A DNA stretch of 64,000 nt from Sinorhizobium mexicanum (lineage in GTDB: Bacteria > Pseudomonadota > Alphaproteobacteria > Rhizobiales > Rhizobiaceae). The stretch covers positions 2,381,501-2,445,500 of the forward strand of contig NZ_CP041238.1 of assembly GCF_013488225.1 (NCBI RefSeq), written 5' to 3'. Under the pieces are notes generated by a model. It was not told the DNA's origin. It saw only the letters and a program-made list of their open reading frames with translations, and ran no database searches. The position numbers and the translations under genes are program-made. Of the stretch, positions 56,292 through 64,000 are shown one piece after another (position 1 is the first letter of the stretch; each line of letters begins with the position of its first letter).

Positions 56292-58913
56292 TCACCCACC
56301 GCGGGATCCGCGCTTGGCGATGCTGCGCGGCGCGGTTTCCGGCGCCTCTTCTGCTTCGGCGGGAGGCTCTGGCTCTGCCCCAAGCGAGGGCTCCGCCTCG
56401 GCCGGCGCCTCCTCTTCCGGCGTCGTATCCTCGATCTTCAGCGGGAATGGCGAGCCGATGCCCTCGTCGCGGAAGCGCTCGTAGATCGTGATGCGGATAT
56501 CGTTGCGCACATTGCCCGCCGTCAGCACGTCGGCAACATAGATGCGCAGTTCGAAAGTCATGCGCTCGTCCCCGAAGGCGGTGAAGCCGACCGAGGGCGC
56601 CGGGTTCTTCAGCACCATCGGATGGGCGGCGGCGATGTCCTGCAGGAGCTCGATCACCCGGCGCGGATCGCTGGCATACGTGACGGTGACGGTGATTTCC
56701 GAACGGCCGAGCTTGTTGCGGTGCGTCCAGTTGCCGACCGAGGCGTTGATGAGCAGCGAATTCGGCATCATGATCGACTGGTGCTGGAAGGTCTCGATCT
56801 CGGTCGCGCGGACCGAGATGCGCCGGACGAAGCCTTCGGTCGTGCCGCTGACGATCCAGTCGCCCACCTTGAATGGCCGTTCGACGAGCAGGATCAGGCC
56901 CGAGACGAAGTTCGAGACGATGTTCTGCAAGCCAAAACCGACGCCGAGGGAGAGAGCACCGGCGACGAGCGCAAGGCTCGAGAGGTCGATGCCCGCCGCC
57001 GACAGCCCGATGAGCCCGGCAAGTCCGACGCCGACATAGCCGATGCCGGTGCGGATCGAGTTGCGCACGCCCGCATCGACGCGGCTGCGCGCCATCACAT
57101 TGCCGTCGATCCAGCGCTGCACCCAGCGCGTGACGACAAAGCCGAGCGCGAAGAACAGGAGGCCGGCAAGCAGGCCTACGAGCGAGATGGTAATCGTACC
57201 AATCCTGATCTCGGTCAGTACGCGATAGGTCCACGACTCGATGTCGGCGATCTTGAAGCCCCATTGCATGAGGATCAGCGGCACGAAGAACAACAGCACC
57301 AGCGCATAAATGCCGAGGCCCGAGGCAAGCCCGATCTGGTCGAGCCCCACCTGCTCCAACTGGAAGCGCCGTTCGAGATAGCGCCCTGCCCTGGTTTCTG
57401 CGAAGGCGCCCTGCTTGGAGACCGACCTGCCGGTGAGAATGCCGATATACATCGTCACCAGGATCGCGCCGGTGACGATGATCTGGGTGGCGATGAAGCG
57501 GGCAAGGCCGACGTATCCGCCGAGCGCGATGGCGACAAGGAGCGCCCCCATGAGGAGAAGCGAAATCCAGACGATGCGCGGCCAGGACCGGCCCGGCGCA
57601 CCGAAGGGCTCATCCGGCCGCAACATCGGCCGGATCCAGGCCATCGACATCAGGATCAGGCCGATGATGATCGAGGCCACGAAGCTCTTGGCGACGGTCA
57701 GGATGACCGGCGACCCGAGGGACTCGCTGATGCTTCCGGCGAGGTAATCGAGGACGTTGACCACCGCCATCGCGCAGATCGAAATGAACAGCATACGGGC
57801 GCCGCGATCGGAAACGCGCACGAGACGCCAATTCGATTGGCTGGGAGACAGGACGGCCTGAGCCAGGCTGGTGATGAAGAGCAGCACGACGACGACCGCC
57901 AGCGTGATCGCCAGGATCGGCGCAATATCCGGCCGCAACACATTGAAGCTATTGAGGAAAAAGTAGCTCGACATTGCGAATGCGGTTGCCGATACTGTCG
58001 GGATTACCGTGGACCAGAAGGCGACCGAAAGCTTCCTGAAATAGTTCGGCTCCTCCTCGTCGCCATTGTGCCGGAGGAAGGGCGCGAAGAGACGGCGACT
58101 ACCGGCAAGAAAGATCAACGCCGCACAGAGCGAGAGAAAAATCGCGATGAGGAGCGGCACGCGCTTGTAGTTCCAGGCAAAGGTCAGCCAACTGCCGACG
58201 CTGCGCGACAACGCCTGGGTCTCGCCGATCGTCGTCGTCACCGCCACGGCGAGTGTCTCTGCCGAGATTTCCGTGTGCTTCAGCAGCGTGTTGGAGAAGA
58301 GCGCCCGCCTTGTCGCCGTGATGCCGTTCGCGAGCTTGCGCGCCTCGACCGAAAGGTTCTCCGCCGTTCCCGTGAACGCATTTATCGCCCCGCGCTCCGC
58401 GAGCAAGTGCTGCCTCTCCTCGGTGACGATCGCTTGCTCCGGTGGCGCACCCGCGCCGGGCGGATCGCCGAGCTCGGTGAGCCTCGCCTTGATTTCATCG
58501 AGCCGCGGGCGGGTCGCGACCGACGCAGCGATGATCTGCTGCGAAAGCTCGTCCACCTGCACCTTGAGTTCGGCAAGCAGCGCATCGTCGTCCTTGGCGC
58601 TCTCGACACGCCCGGCGAGCCGCCTGAGATCGCCTTCAGCCTTGGCAAGCTGCTGCGTCGCCTGGTCCAGGACCGGTGACTCGACGGCCGCCTGCGCCGG
58701 CGGGGCCGGCTGCGCTGGCTGGGTCTGTTGCGGCTGCTGCGCCGGCGCCGGGGCCGGCTGTGTTGCTTGTGGCGCCGGCTGGGCTGGCTGCGCCGCCTGG
58801 GGGGCTTGCTGGGCCGGCGCCTGCTGGGCGCTCGCGGGCCCGCTGCCGGTGAGCGCCATGGCTCCGGTCAGGACAACAAGCGTAACGGCGGTCAATTTTC
58901 CAACGAAATGCAA
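56292..58913 (-). CDS. Large mechanosensitive channel (MscS family with DUF3772)
   Basis: An 873-residue inner-membrane protein. Residues 1-29 are a signal peptide, then a Gln/Ala/Pro-rich linker (QQAPAQQAPQAAQPAQPAPQ). A periplasmic coiled DUF3772-like domain runs to about 260, then about 10 membrane helices, and a MscS core (SLALVAGALSLGVGFGLQNI-VSNFVSGLILLVERPFKVGD; GFVRRISVRATEIETFQHQS) from about 610. The C-terminal tail is Glu/Pro-rich. The start is a TTG at 58913 with AAGGA upstream. It releases solutes on osmotic downshift. Confidence 0.87.
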   Translation of the reverse strand: MHFVGKLTAVTLVVLTGAMALTGSGPASAQQAPAQQAPQAAQPAQPAPQATQPAPAPAQQPQQTQPAQPAPPAQAAVESPVLDQATQQLAKAEGDLRRLAGRVESAKDDDALLAELKVQVDELSQQIIAASVATRPRLDEIKARLTELGDPPGAGAPPEQAIVTEERQHLLAERGAINAFTGTAENLSVEARKLANGITATRRALFSNTLLKHTEISAETLAVAVTTTIGETQALSRSVGSWLTFAWNYKRVPLLIAIFLSLCAALIFLAGSRRLFAPFLRHNGDEEEPNYFRKLSVAFWSTVIPTVSATAFAMSSYFFLNSFNVLRPDIAPILAITLAVVVVLLFITSLAQAVLSPSQSNWRLVRVSDRGARMLFISICAMAVVNVLDYLAGSISESLGSPVILTVAKSFVASIIIGLILMSMAWIRPMLRPDEPFGAPGRSWPRIVWISLLLMGALLVAIALGGYVGLARFIATQIIVTGAILVTMYIGILTGRSVSKQGAFAETRAGRYLERRFQLEQVGLDQIGLASGLGIYALVLLFFVPLILMQWGFKIADIESWTYRVLTEIRIGTITISLVGLLAGLLFFALGFVVTRWVQRWIDGNVMARSRVDAGVRNSIRTGIGYVGVGLAGLIGLSAAGIDLSSLALVAGALSLGVGFGLQNIVSNFVSGLILLVERPFKVGDWIVSGTTEGFVRRISVRATEIETFQHQSIMMPNSLLINASVGNWTHRNKLGRSEITVTVTYASDPRRVIELLQDIAAAHPMVLKNPAPSVGFTAFGDERMTFELRIYVADVLTAGNVRNDIRITIYERFRDEGIGSPFPLKIEDTTPEEEAPAEAEPSLGAEPEPPAEAEEAPETAPRSIAKRGSRGG

Positions 58914-59166
58914 ATTCGATATCCTTCGAAGCCCCGGAATGAGGACACGGAATCACGTCGAGCACTAGATCACGATGATTTCGACTTGAATCAACCGAAA
59001 AGCCGATAACGTGGGCTGCCCGTGGCGGTTCCCTCTCCATCGCGCCGCGTGGAGATCCGCTTTTGCATGCGTAACACGGCAAAAAAATGCGTGCCGGAAG
59101 CTATCTAAGTGTTTTTTTGCTGAATCAAGCCGCGCGCCCTCGTTCGCGAAGGCGCAAACCGCTCCG

Positions 59167-61446
59167 CTACTGCACCCCCTGGAAGGTCGCAACGACATTG
59201 AGGCGGGCATTGCCGTCCTCGTCCTCGCTGACCGACACCAGCGCCCACCAGCCGGCGGTGAGATCGCTGCCGGTCCAGTTCAGTATTGTCGGATTGGGGC
59301 TCATCAGTCCGGCAAAGCTCTGAGGCGGGAATACCGCGCCGTTGATCTCGCCGGCCACGGCCCATGTCGTGGCGAGGCTGACCGTGACCTTGGCCTGACT
59401 TCCGGCCGGCGGCACCGGCAGCGCGATCGTCGCATTCGCGCCGTTGGCGGTAAACGACTGGCCGGTCAGCCATTGGGGCGTGACCGTCCAGGTCGCGCCG
59501 GCGAGCACGACCTTCTGCGGGATCGGTGCGCCCGGGCCGACATTCAAATGGAGCTTGCCCATCGGCGGCGGCGGGTCGGTCAGGCTGATCGAGAACGGCG
59601 CGTCGAAGTATTGGACCGGCGATTTGACCGCTCCGGCCGGGTTGGGCTGGCCGGCCTTCGGCGAGAAGGAAAAGGCCGTGCCGGTGCCGCCGACGACCTT
59701 GCCGTCAAGCAGTACCTGCGCGCCCGAGACCGCGCCGCCGGTATCGGCGTCGACCGCGGTCACGGTAACCGAGGCGGTCGTGCCGCGCTGCACGGTCGAG
59801 GGCGCGACGCTGACCTTCAGATGGCCGCGCGTCACCGGCACACCCCGTCCTTCGAGCGAGCTGGCATGGGCACAGAGTGTCTGCACGACGAAGACCACAT
59901 CCTCTTCCTTGAGCGGAGGCGACCCCGCGGGAATCCAGGCATCCACAAATTGCGTGTCGACGCTGGAGCGAAGCACGCGGTTGACGAGCAGGTGCGCGCG
60001 AGCGCCGCGAAGGAAGCCTTGGGCATAGACGAACGGCGCGGCGGGCCTGATCGGCGCTCCGATCTCCGGCACCGGGATCGGAGCGGGCAAAGGATGCACC
60101 TTGTCTGCGGCGGAATCGCCGTTGGCGTTGCAGCCGGATTGTCGGATGAAGACCTTGTCGCCCTCGGTGAGCGGGAGCCAGGTCCTGAAGAATACCGTCG
60201 GCTGGTCGACGAATACCGGATCGCCGAGCGGCAGGCCGGTAACCGCCGAGCGCGCCTCGACCTGCGAGCCAAGATGAGCGCTCTGCATCACCACGACGCG
60301 GGCGCAATCGAAGAGCGGGCCAGCCAGGATCGGCACCATATAGGGCCCGCCCGCAGCAGCGAATTTTGCGGGTGTGGCCTTGCCGCTCGTCAACCCGCAA
60401 CGGGTCTGCGCCGCGGTCAACAGCACTGCTTGGCCCGCGGACGTGACAGGGTTGACGCCGGGCGGCAGGTTGAACGGCTCGCTCGAGGCGCTGACGCCGG
60501 CGGTTCCGATCGCGGTTTCGATGGTGGTTCCCGGGTTGGCCGGATCGGGGGCGCGCGTGTAAACCGTGACGACCGATCCCGGCGCGAGATTTGAAAGCTT
60601 TATCTGTGCAATCTGCGGGCAGATGTCGGACTGGATCGCCGGCGTCGGCGGCGTCACCGGCGGCCCGACGGGCACCGTGGTCGTGCCACTTTCGCTGTTG
60701 AGGCGCGGAAACGCCTGCTTGACCAGCATCTTGCCCTGCCGGAACTGCAGCGCGCCCCAGGCGGCGTAAGCCTCCGCCGGATTGAACCAGGTGGTGACGA
60801 TGCCCTCGTTGTCGGCGATGAGGTCGGCCGAGGGCGTGACCCCGGAGACGCCAATGCTGGTCTCGCAGGCGGTAACCGGCTGGGCGACGTTCGGCGTCGG
60901 AAGATCGACCTCTCGCCCGAGTTGCACGAGCGGAAGACTGGCGACGGAGGGGCTGGAGATGCCGGCCAGACTCTGCTCTGCGATGAGCGGCGTTCCGGCA
61001 TCGAGGCTGGCGCCCGCAAGAATCGGAATCCATGCGGTCGTCTCGCTGCCGCCGCCAAGCCCGACGACCGTGCCGTTGTTGCTTATCGTAATCGACGCAC
61101 CGGGCACGAGGCCACTCAGCCGCACAGCGGACATGGCGGTCGTAAGCGGCGAAACGAAGACGGGCGACGGCAGAGGGTTCGGCAGGTCGATGACCGGCAC
61201 GCCCTGTGGCGAAGGCGCACTGCTGCCGTCCGTCGTCGTCTGCACGGCCGTGACCGACTGTCCGACATTCGGTCTGTCGACGATTGTTACCCAAAGCGTG
61301 CCGTTCGATCCGGCGACGGATTTTCCGATCGGGCTGCCGTCGGCCAGCAGTTCGACCGTCGCATCGGCGAGAACGCCCGTAACCCGCACCGAGGGGGAGA
61401 AGGTCGTGATCGGCCCATGCACGATGGGCGGAAGCGGCAGAACCAT
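59167..61446 (-). CDS. Unknown 759-aa Ig-like-repeat protein
   Basis: A 759-residue protein with no signal peptide or membrane helix, starting MVLPLPPIVHGPITTFSPSV. It looks like a chain of beta-sandwich repeats with recurring VRLSGLVPGASITI / IKLSNLAPGSVVTV-type motifs and Pro-rich linkers (PNPLPSPVFVSPLTT). A bacterial Ig-like stretch occurs around 530-590 (HLKVSVAPSTVQRGTTASVT). The C-terminal part has LNVGPGAPIPQKVVLAGATW and NWTGSDLTAGWWALVSVSED. Paired Cys (DICPQI, TRCGL, FDCARV, SGCNAN, TLCAHA) recur. AGGAG precedes the ATG. I do not recognise the family; carbohydrate or surface binding is possible. Confidence 0.7.
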   Translation of the reverse strand: MVLPLPPIVHGPITTFSPSVRVTGVLADATVELLADGSPIGKSVAGSNGTLWVTIVDRPNVGQSVTAVQTTTDGSSAPSPQGVPVIDLPNPLPSPVFVSPLTTAMSAVRLSGLVPGASITISNNGTVVGLGGGSETTAWIPILAGASLDAGTPLIAEQSLAGISSPSVASLPLVQLGREVDLPTPNVAQPVTACETSIGVSGVTPSADLIADNEGIVTTWFNPAEAYAAWGALQFRQGKMLVKQAFPRLNSESGTTTVPVGPPVTPPTPAIQSDICPQIAQIKLSNLAPGSVVTVYTRAPDPANPGTTIETAIGTAGVSASSEPFNLPPGVNPVTSAGQAVLLTAAQTRCGLTSGKATPAKFAAAGGPYMVPILAGPLFDCARVVVMQSAHLGSQVEARSAVTGLPLGDPVFVDQPTVFFRTWLPLTEGDKVFIRQSGCNANGDSAADKVHPLPAPIPVPEIGAPIRPAAPFVYAQGFLRGARAHLLVNRVLRSSVDTQFVDAWIPAGSPPLKEEDVVFVVQTLCAHASSLEGRGVPVTRGHLKVSVAPSTVQRGTTASVTVTAVDADTGGAVSGAQVLLDGKVVGGTGTAFSFSPKAGQPNPAGAVKSPVQYFDAPFSISLTDPPPPMGKLHLNVGPGAPIPQKVVLAGATWTVTPQWLTGQSFTANGANATIALPVPPAGSQAKVTVSLATTWAVAGEINGAVFPPQSFAGLMSPNPTILNWTGSDLTAGWWALVSVSEDEDGNARLNVVATFQGVQ

Positions 61447-61770
61447 GAAACACTCCTGGGCGGACGGGCGCAAAGGCGCGGCTGTTCAGTTTCGAGGGAC
61501 TAAACGCAACTCGCTGCAAGGAAGGTATTTCAGATTTCGGGAACTGGTTCTGGCTTAAACCAAAGCGGTTGCACTGTCAATTGGTTGCGCAATCATAGGG
61601 AGTAAAGAGGCCTCTTTACGCGTGCATCTTTCCGTAGCGTAAAGCATCAGTAAAGTCGGGCCGCTTTTTTTGGGGCCGCCACAGAATTCACCCGCATTAA
61701 CGCTATGAAATGCAAGTCTAATGCGTATGATGGGGGCCGTTGGGGTGTTCTGTGCTTCGAGGGAAATGAG
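61447..61770. promoter_or_regulatory. Divergent promoter region with GTAAAG palindrome and repeats
   Basis: 324 bases between the 759-aa gene and the DUF3302 gene. An 18-base perfect palindrome GTAAAGAGGCCTCTTTAC (61602-61619) is followed by two more GTAAAG copies (61639-61644 and 61650-61655), the last two 11 bases apart. A CGGGCCGCTTTTTTTGGGGC stretch follows. These may be operator sites for a shared regulator. Confidence 0.55.
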
Positions 61771-62286
61771 ATGGCAGAAACGTTGCATCCGGCGGCAGTG
61801 GATCATCTGCCTGTCTTCATCACCGCCCCTGGGCAGACGGACGTGCTGTTCAACGTGATGATCGTCTTCGTGCTGCTCATGGTCTTCCTGGTCGGGATCT
61901 TCTATTTGCGGCTGCACGCGCTGCCCGAACACATGGCGCACGGCGCCAGCAAGGGGCAGCTGCAGATCATCGGCGTGCTGGGGCTGATTGCGCTCTTCAC
62001 CCACAATCACCTGTTCTGGATCGCTGCGCTGATCCTTGCCATGATCGAATTTCCGGATTTTGCCTCGCCCATCAAGTCGATGGCTCGCTCGCTCGCCAGG
62101 ATTGCCCGCCGCGACGAAAGGGATGCCCGCGAGCTGCAAGAGGGTGGAGCTCCGGCCGCGGAGCCTCCGCCGAAAATGCCGCCAGAAGCGCCCCCACCGG
62201 GAGCGCCAAGGGGCGAAGGGTCGCAATGGGTGCCGCTCGAGGTCGCGCAGGCGCAGAGCGATGACAAGATCGAGCGCAGGAGGTGA
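61771..62286 (+). CDS. DUF3302 (YibI-like) inner-membrane protein
   Basis: A 171-residue protein with two membrane helices (VLFNVMIVFVLLMVFLVGIF; IIGVLGLIALFTHNHLFWIA) and a Pro/Glu-rich cytosolic tail (PAAEPPPKMPPEAPPPGAPR). The core and its place 3 bases before a HlyD-type gene match the YibI-YibH pair of enterobacteria. It probably forms or supports an envelope transport unit with that protein. GAGGG supports the ATG. Confidence 0.8.
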   Translation: MAETLHPAAVDHLPVFITAPGQTDVLFNVMIVFVLLMVFLVGIFYLRLHALPEHMAHGASKGQLQIIGVLGLIALFTHNHLFWIAALILAMIEFPDFASPIKSMARSLARIARRDERDARELQEGGAPAAEPPPKMPPEAPPPGAPRGEGSQWVPLEVAQAQSDDKIERRR

Positions 62287-62289
62287 GCC

Positions 62290-63519
62290 ATGCTGGAATT
62301 TCTGATTTGCTCGATGCTCACCATTTTTCCCGACTTCCTGTTCCGCCGCTTCGTCCAGGGCAAGCGCGTCGGCCGTGAGATCAACCTCTATTCGATGTGG
62401 TTCGAGCTGCGCTACGGCATCACCGCCTGCGTGATCCTCACCGTTTCGCTGATCACGATGATCTTCTACTTCCACCCCTCTACGACGAATGTCACCGCCG
62501 TGTTCCGCACCGTCACCATCCTGCCGGAGTCGAACGGTCGCGTCGCCGAAGTCTTCGTCGGCACCAACGAGAAGGTCGCGGCCGGTGCGCCGCTTTTCCG
62601 TCTCGACAACACCGAGCAGCAGGCCGCGCTTGAAACCGCACGCCGCCGCGTCGCGGAAATCGAAGCCGAAACAACCGTGGCGCAGAGCGAGCTCGCCTCC
62701 GCCGACGGCCTGATCGCGCAGGCCGAGGGCGCCTATCTCCAGGCGCAGAACGAACTGCAGACGCAGGTCGAATTGAACCAGCGCAACCCCAACATCGTCG
62801 CAAGACGCGAAATCGAGCGGCTGCAGGTCGCAGCCGACGGCCGCAAGGGCGCGCTCGCCGCCGCCGTTTCGAACAAGCAGACGCTGCAGACGAAGATCTC
62901 CTCGCTGCTGCCGGCGCAGAAGGCAAGCGCCGAGGCGGCGCTCGCGCAGGCGCAGGTGGATCTCGACAAGACGACCGTGCGCGCCGGCGTGGCCGGCACC
63001 GTGCAGCAATTCTCGCTTCGACCCGGCGACGTCGTCAATCCGATGATCCGCTCTGCCGGCATCCTCGTGCCGGAAGAACGGCGCATCGGCCTTATCGCCG
63101 GCTTCGGCCAGATCGAGGCGCAGGTGATGAAGAAAGGGATGATCGCCGAGGCGACCTGCATCGGCAAACCCTTCACCATCATTCCGATGGTGGTCACCGA
63201 GGTCCAGGACGTCATCGCCGCCGGCCAGTACCGGCCGACGGACCAACTCGTCGACGTCCAGCAACTGGCACGTCCCGGCACGCTGACGACCTATCTGGAA
63301 CCGCTCTTCCAGGGCCAGCTGTTCGATATCCCGCCCGGCAGCAGCTGCATTGCCAACGCCTATACCAGCAATCACGACGCCCTGCATGAGCCCGGCATCA
63401 GCACGTGGCGGTGGACGTACCTGCACGTCATCGACACGGTCGGTCTGGTGCACGCGGCGATCCTCCGGCTGCAGGCGCTGCTCTTGCCCGTCCAGACCCT
63501 GGTGCTGACGGGCCATTGA
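62290..63519 (+). CDS. HlyD-family membrane fusion protein (YibH-like)
   Basis: A 409-residue protein. An N-terminal hydrophobic stretch and a main membrane anchor (TACVILTVSLITMIFYF) at about residue 45 are followed by a biotinyl-lipoyl-like domain (TILPESNGRVAEVFVGTNEK), a long coiled hairpin (TARRRVAEIEAETTVAQSEL...KASAEAALAQAQVDLDKTTV) and a second half lipoyl domain (RAGVAGTVQQFSLRPGDVVN). It bridges inner-membrane pump and periplasm. The partner is likely the DUF3302 protein; a SulP-type gene follows 15 bases later. Confidence 0.85.
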   Translation: MLEFLICSMLTIFPDFLFRRFVQGKRVGREINLYSMWFELRYGITACVILTVSLITMIFYFHPSTTNVTAVFRTVTILPESNGRVAEVFVGTNEKVAAGAPLFRLDNTEQQAALETARRRVAEIEAETTVAQSELASADGLIAQAEGAYLQAQNELQTQVELNQRNPNIVARREIERLQVAADGRKGALAAAVSNKQTLQTKISSLLPAQKASAEAALAQAQVDLDKTTVRAGVAGTVQQFSLRPGDVVNPMIRSAGILVPEERRIGLIAGFGQIEAQVMKKGMIAEATCIGKPFTIIPMVVTEVQDVIAAGQYRPTDQLVDVQQLARPGTLTTYLEPLFQGQLFDIPPGSSCIANAYTSNHDALHEPGISTWRWTYLHVIDTVGLVHAAILRLQALLLPVQTLVLTGH

Positions 63520-63534
63520 TCCGGAGGCGATGGG

Positions 63535-64000
63535 ATGCAGCTCACACTCCCTCGCCTGCCGCTGATTGCCAACCTTGCCGGCTACCAGGCGAGTTGGCTG
63601 CGCAACGACGTTTCCGCCGGGCTCGCCATCGCGGCGGTCGGCCTTCCGAGCGCCATCGCCTATCCGGCCATCGCCGGCCTGCCGCCGGAGACCGGCCTTT
63701 ACGCCAGCATCACGCCGCTTATCGCCTATGCCCTCTTCGGCCCGTCGCGGCGCCTGATCGTCGGACCGGACGCCGCGACCATGACGGTGTTGGCTGCGGC
63801 GCTCACCACGGTCTATGCGGTGCCCGGCGTCACCGCAGATCGGGTCACCGTGGCCGCGTTGCTGGCGCTCGCCGTTGGCGCCCTGTGCCTGATCGCTCGC
63901 GCCGTGCGGCTCGGCGTGCTTGCGACTTTCCTGTCGCGCCCGATCCTGATCGGCTTTTTTGCCGGCATCTCGCTTTCGATCCTGATCGGCCAGATCGACC
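63535..64000 (+). CDS. SulP-family anion transporter, N-terminal part
   Basis: 155 residues before the window ends. QASWLRNDVSAGLAIAAVGL-PSAIAYPAIAGLPPETGLYA is the classical SulP/SLC26 start (sulphate and bicarbonate class). LIVGPDAATMTVLAAAL and a hydrophobic pair of helices follow. GGAGG 7 bases before supports the ATG at 63535. It is probably co-transcribed with the DUF3302-HlyD pair. Substrate and STAS domain cannot be judged from this part. Confidence 0.88.
   Translation, partial: MQLTLPRLPLIANLAGYQASWLRNDVSAGLAIAAVGLPSAIAYPAIAGLPPETGLYASITPLIAYALFGPSRRLIVGPDAATMTVLAAALTTVYAVPGVTADRVTVAALLALAVGALCLIARAVRLGVLATFLSRPILIGFFAGISLSILIGQID

Noticed and set aside
56106..58679. Plus-strand frame of 857 aa opposite the MscS gene
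   Set aside because: Charged low-complexity shadow; the minus strand has a complete MscS core and signal peptide.
59705..61519. Second minus-strand frame of 604 aa over the Ig-like gene
   Set aside because: Arg-rich shadow phase; the chosen frame has regular beta-repeat motifs and an AGGAG site.

Overview
The window looks like the chromosome of a Sinorhizobium/Ensifer-type alphaproteobacterium (Rhizobiales). The evidence is high GC coding sequence, a RIME1-like element, several copies of two other rhizobial-style intergenic repeat families, an LsrB-type LysR regulator, a dmeRF cobalt/nickel efflux pair, a MloK1-like cyclic-nucleotide-gated K+ channel, and many class III adenylate cyclases. 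I see no tRNA, rRNA, phage, insertion sequence or CRISPR array. Gene identities come from reading protein motifs; no database search was run.

Region 1 (1-7.3 kb) is a one-carbon module. It has the 3' end of a DUF1638 gene, a group of very small genes (entericidin-like, a Gly-rich lipoprotein, a possible 28-aa membrane peptide), then a tight operon: PF13769 protein, MetV-like Cys-rich protein, MetF, methyl-THF:corrinoid methyltransferase, a phasin-like small protein and a RACo-type corrinoid activator. It looks like a pathway moving methyl groups from a methylated amine (probably glycine betaine) through a corrinoid protein to THF. Region 2 (7.3-11.7 kb) has an Lrp regulator divergent from diaminopropionate ammonia-lyase and two M20 amidohydrolases.

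Region 3 (11.7-21.5 kb) is mixed: a cyclase remnant, an ArsR/AHSA1 pair, LysR, a DUF1127 gene with a strong terminator, a DUF1194 VWA protein, a SARP-like TPR regulator, dmeRF, a GlxA/GbdR-like regulator and an outer-membrane barrel. Region 4 (21.7-32.3 kb) is a cell-surface region: a 1614-aa RTX adhesin, a REC-REC-GGDEF diguanylate cyclase, a REC-REC protein with one degenerate receiver, a Tat-exported Hint-domain protein and a second RTX protein.

Region 5 (32.4-48 kb) is rich in cyclic-nucleotide signalling: three intact class III cyclases (one CHASE2 type facing a FecR-domain protein) and a CNG K+ channel. They lie among small metabolic genes, a DinB protein, a methyltransferase/GlxA regulator pair and an ionotropic-glutamate-receptor-like channel. 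Region 6 (48-64 kb) has a paoABC-type periplasmic aldehyde oxidoreductase with a divergent AraC regulator, a lectin-like secreted protein, PPK2, a DUF4168 protein, a large MscS channel, an unknown 759-aa Ig-like protein, a YibI/YibH-type DUF3302-HlyD pair and the start of a SulP transporter. Intergenic mosaic repeats are concentrated from 30.5 to 56 kb.
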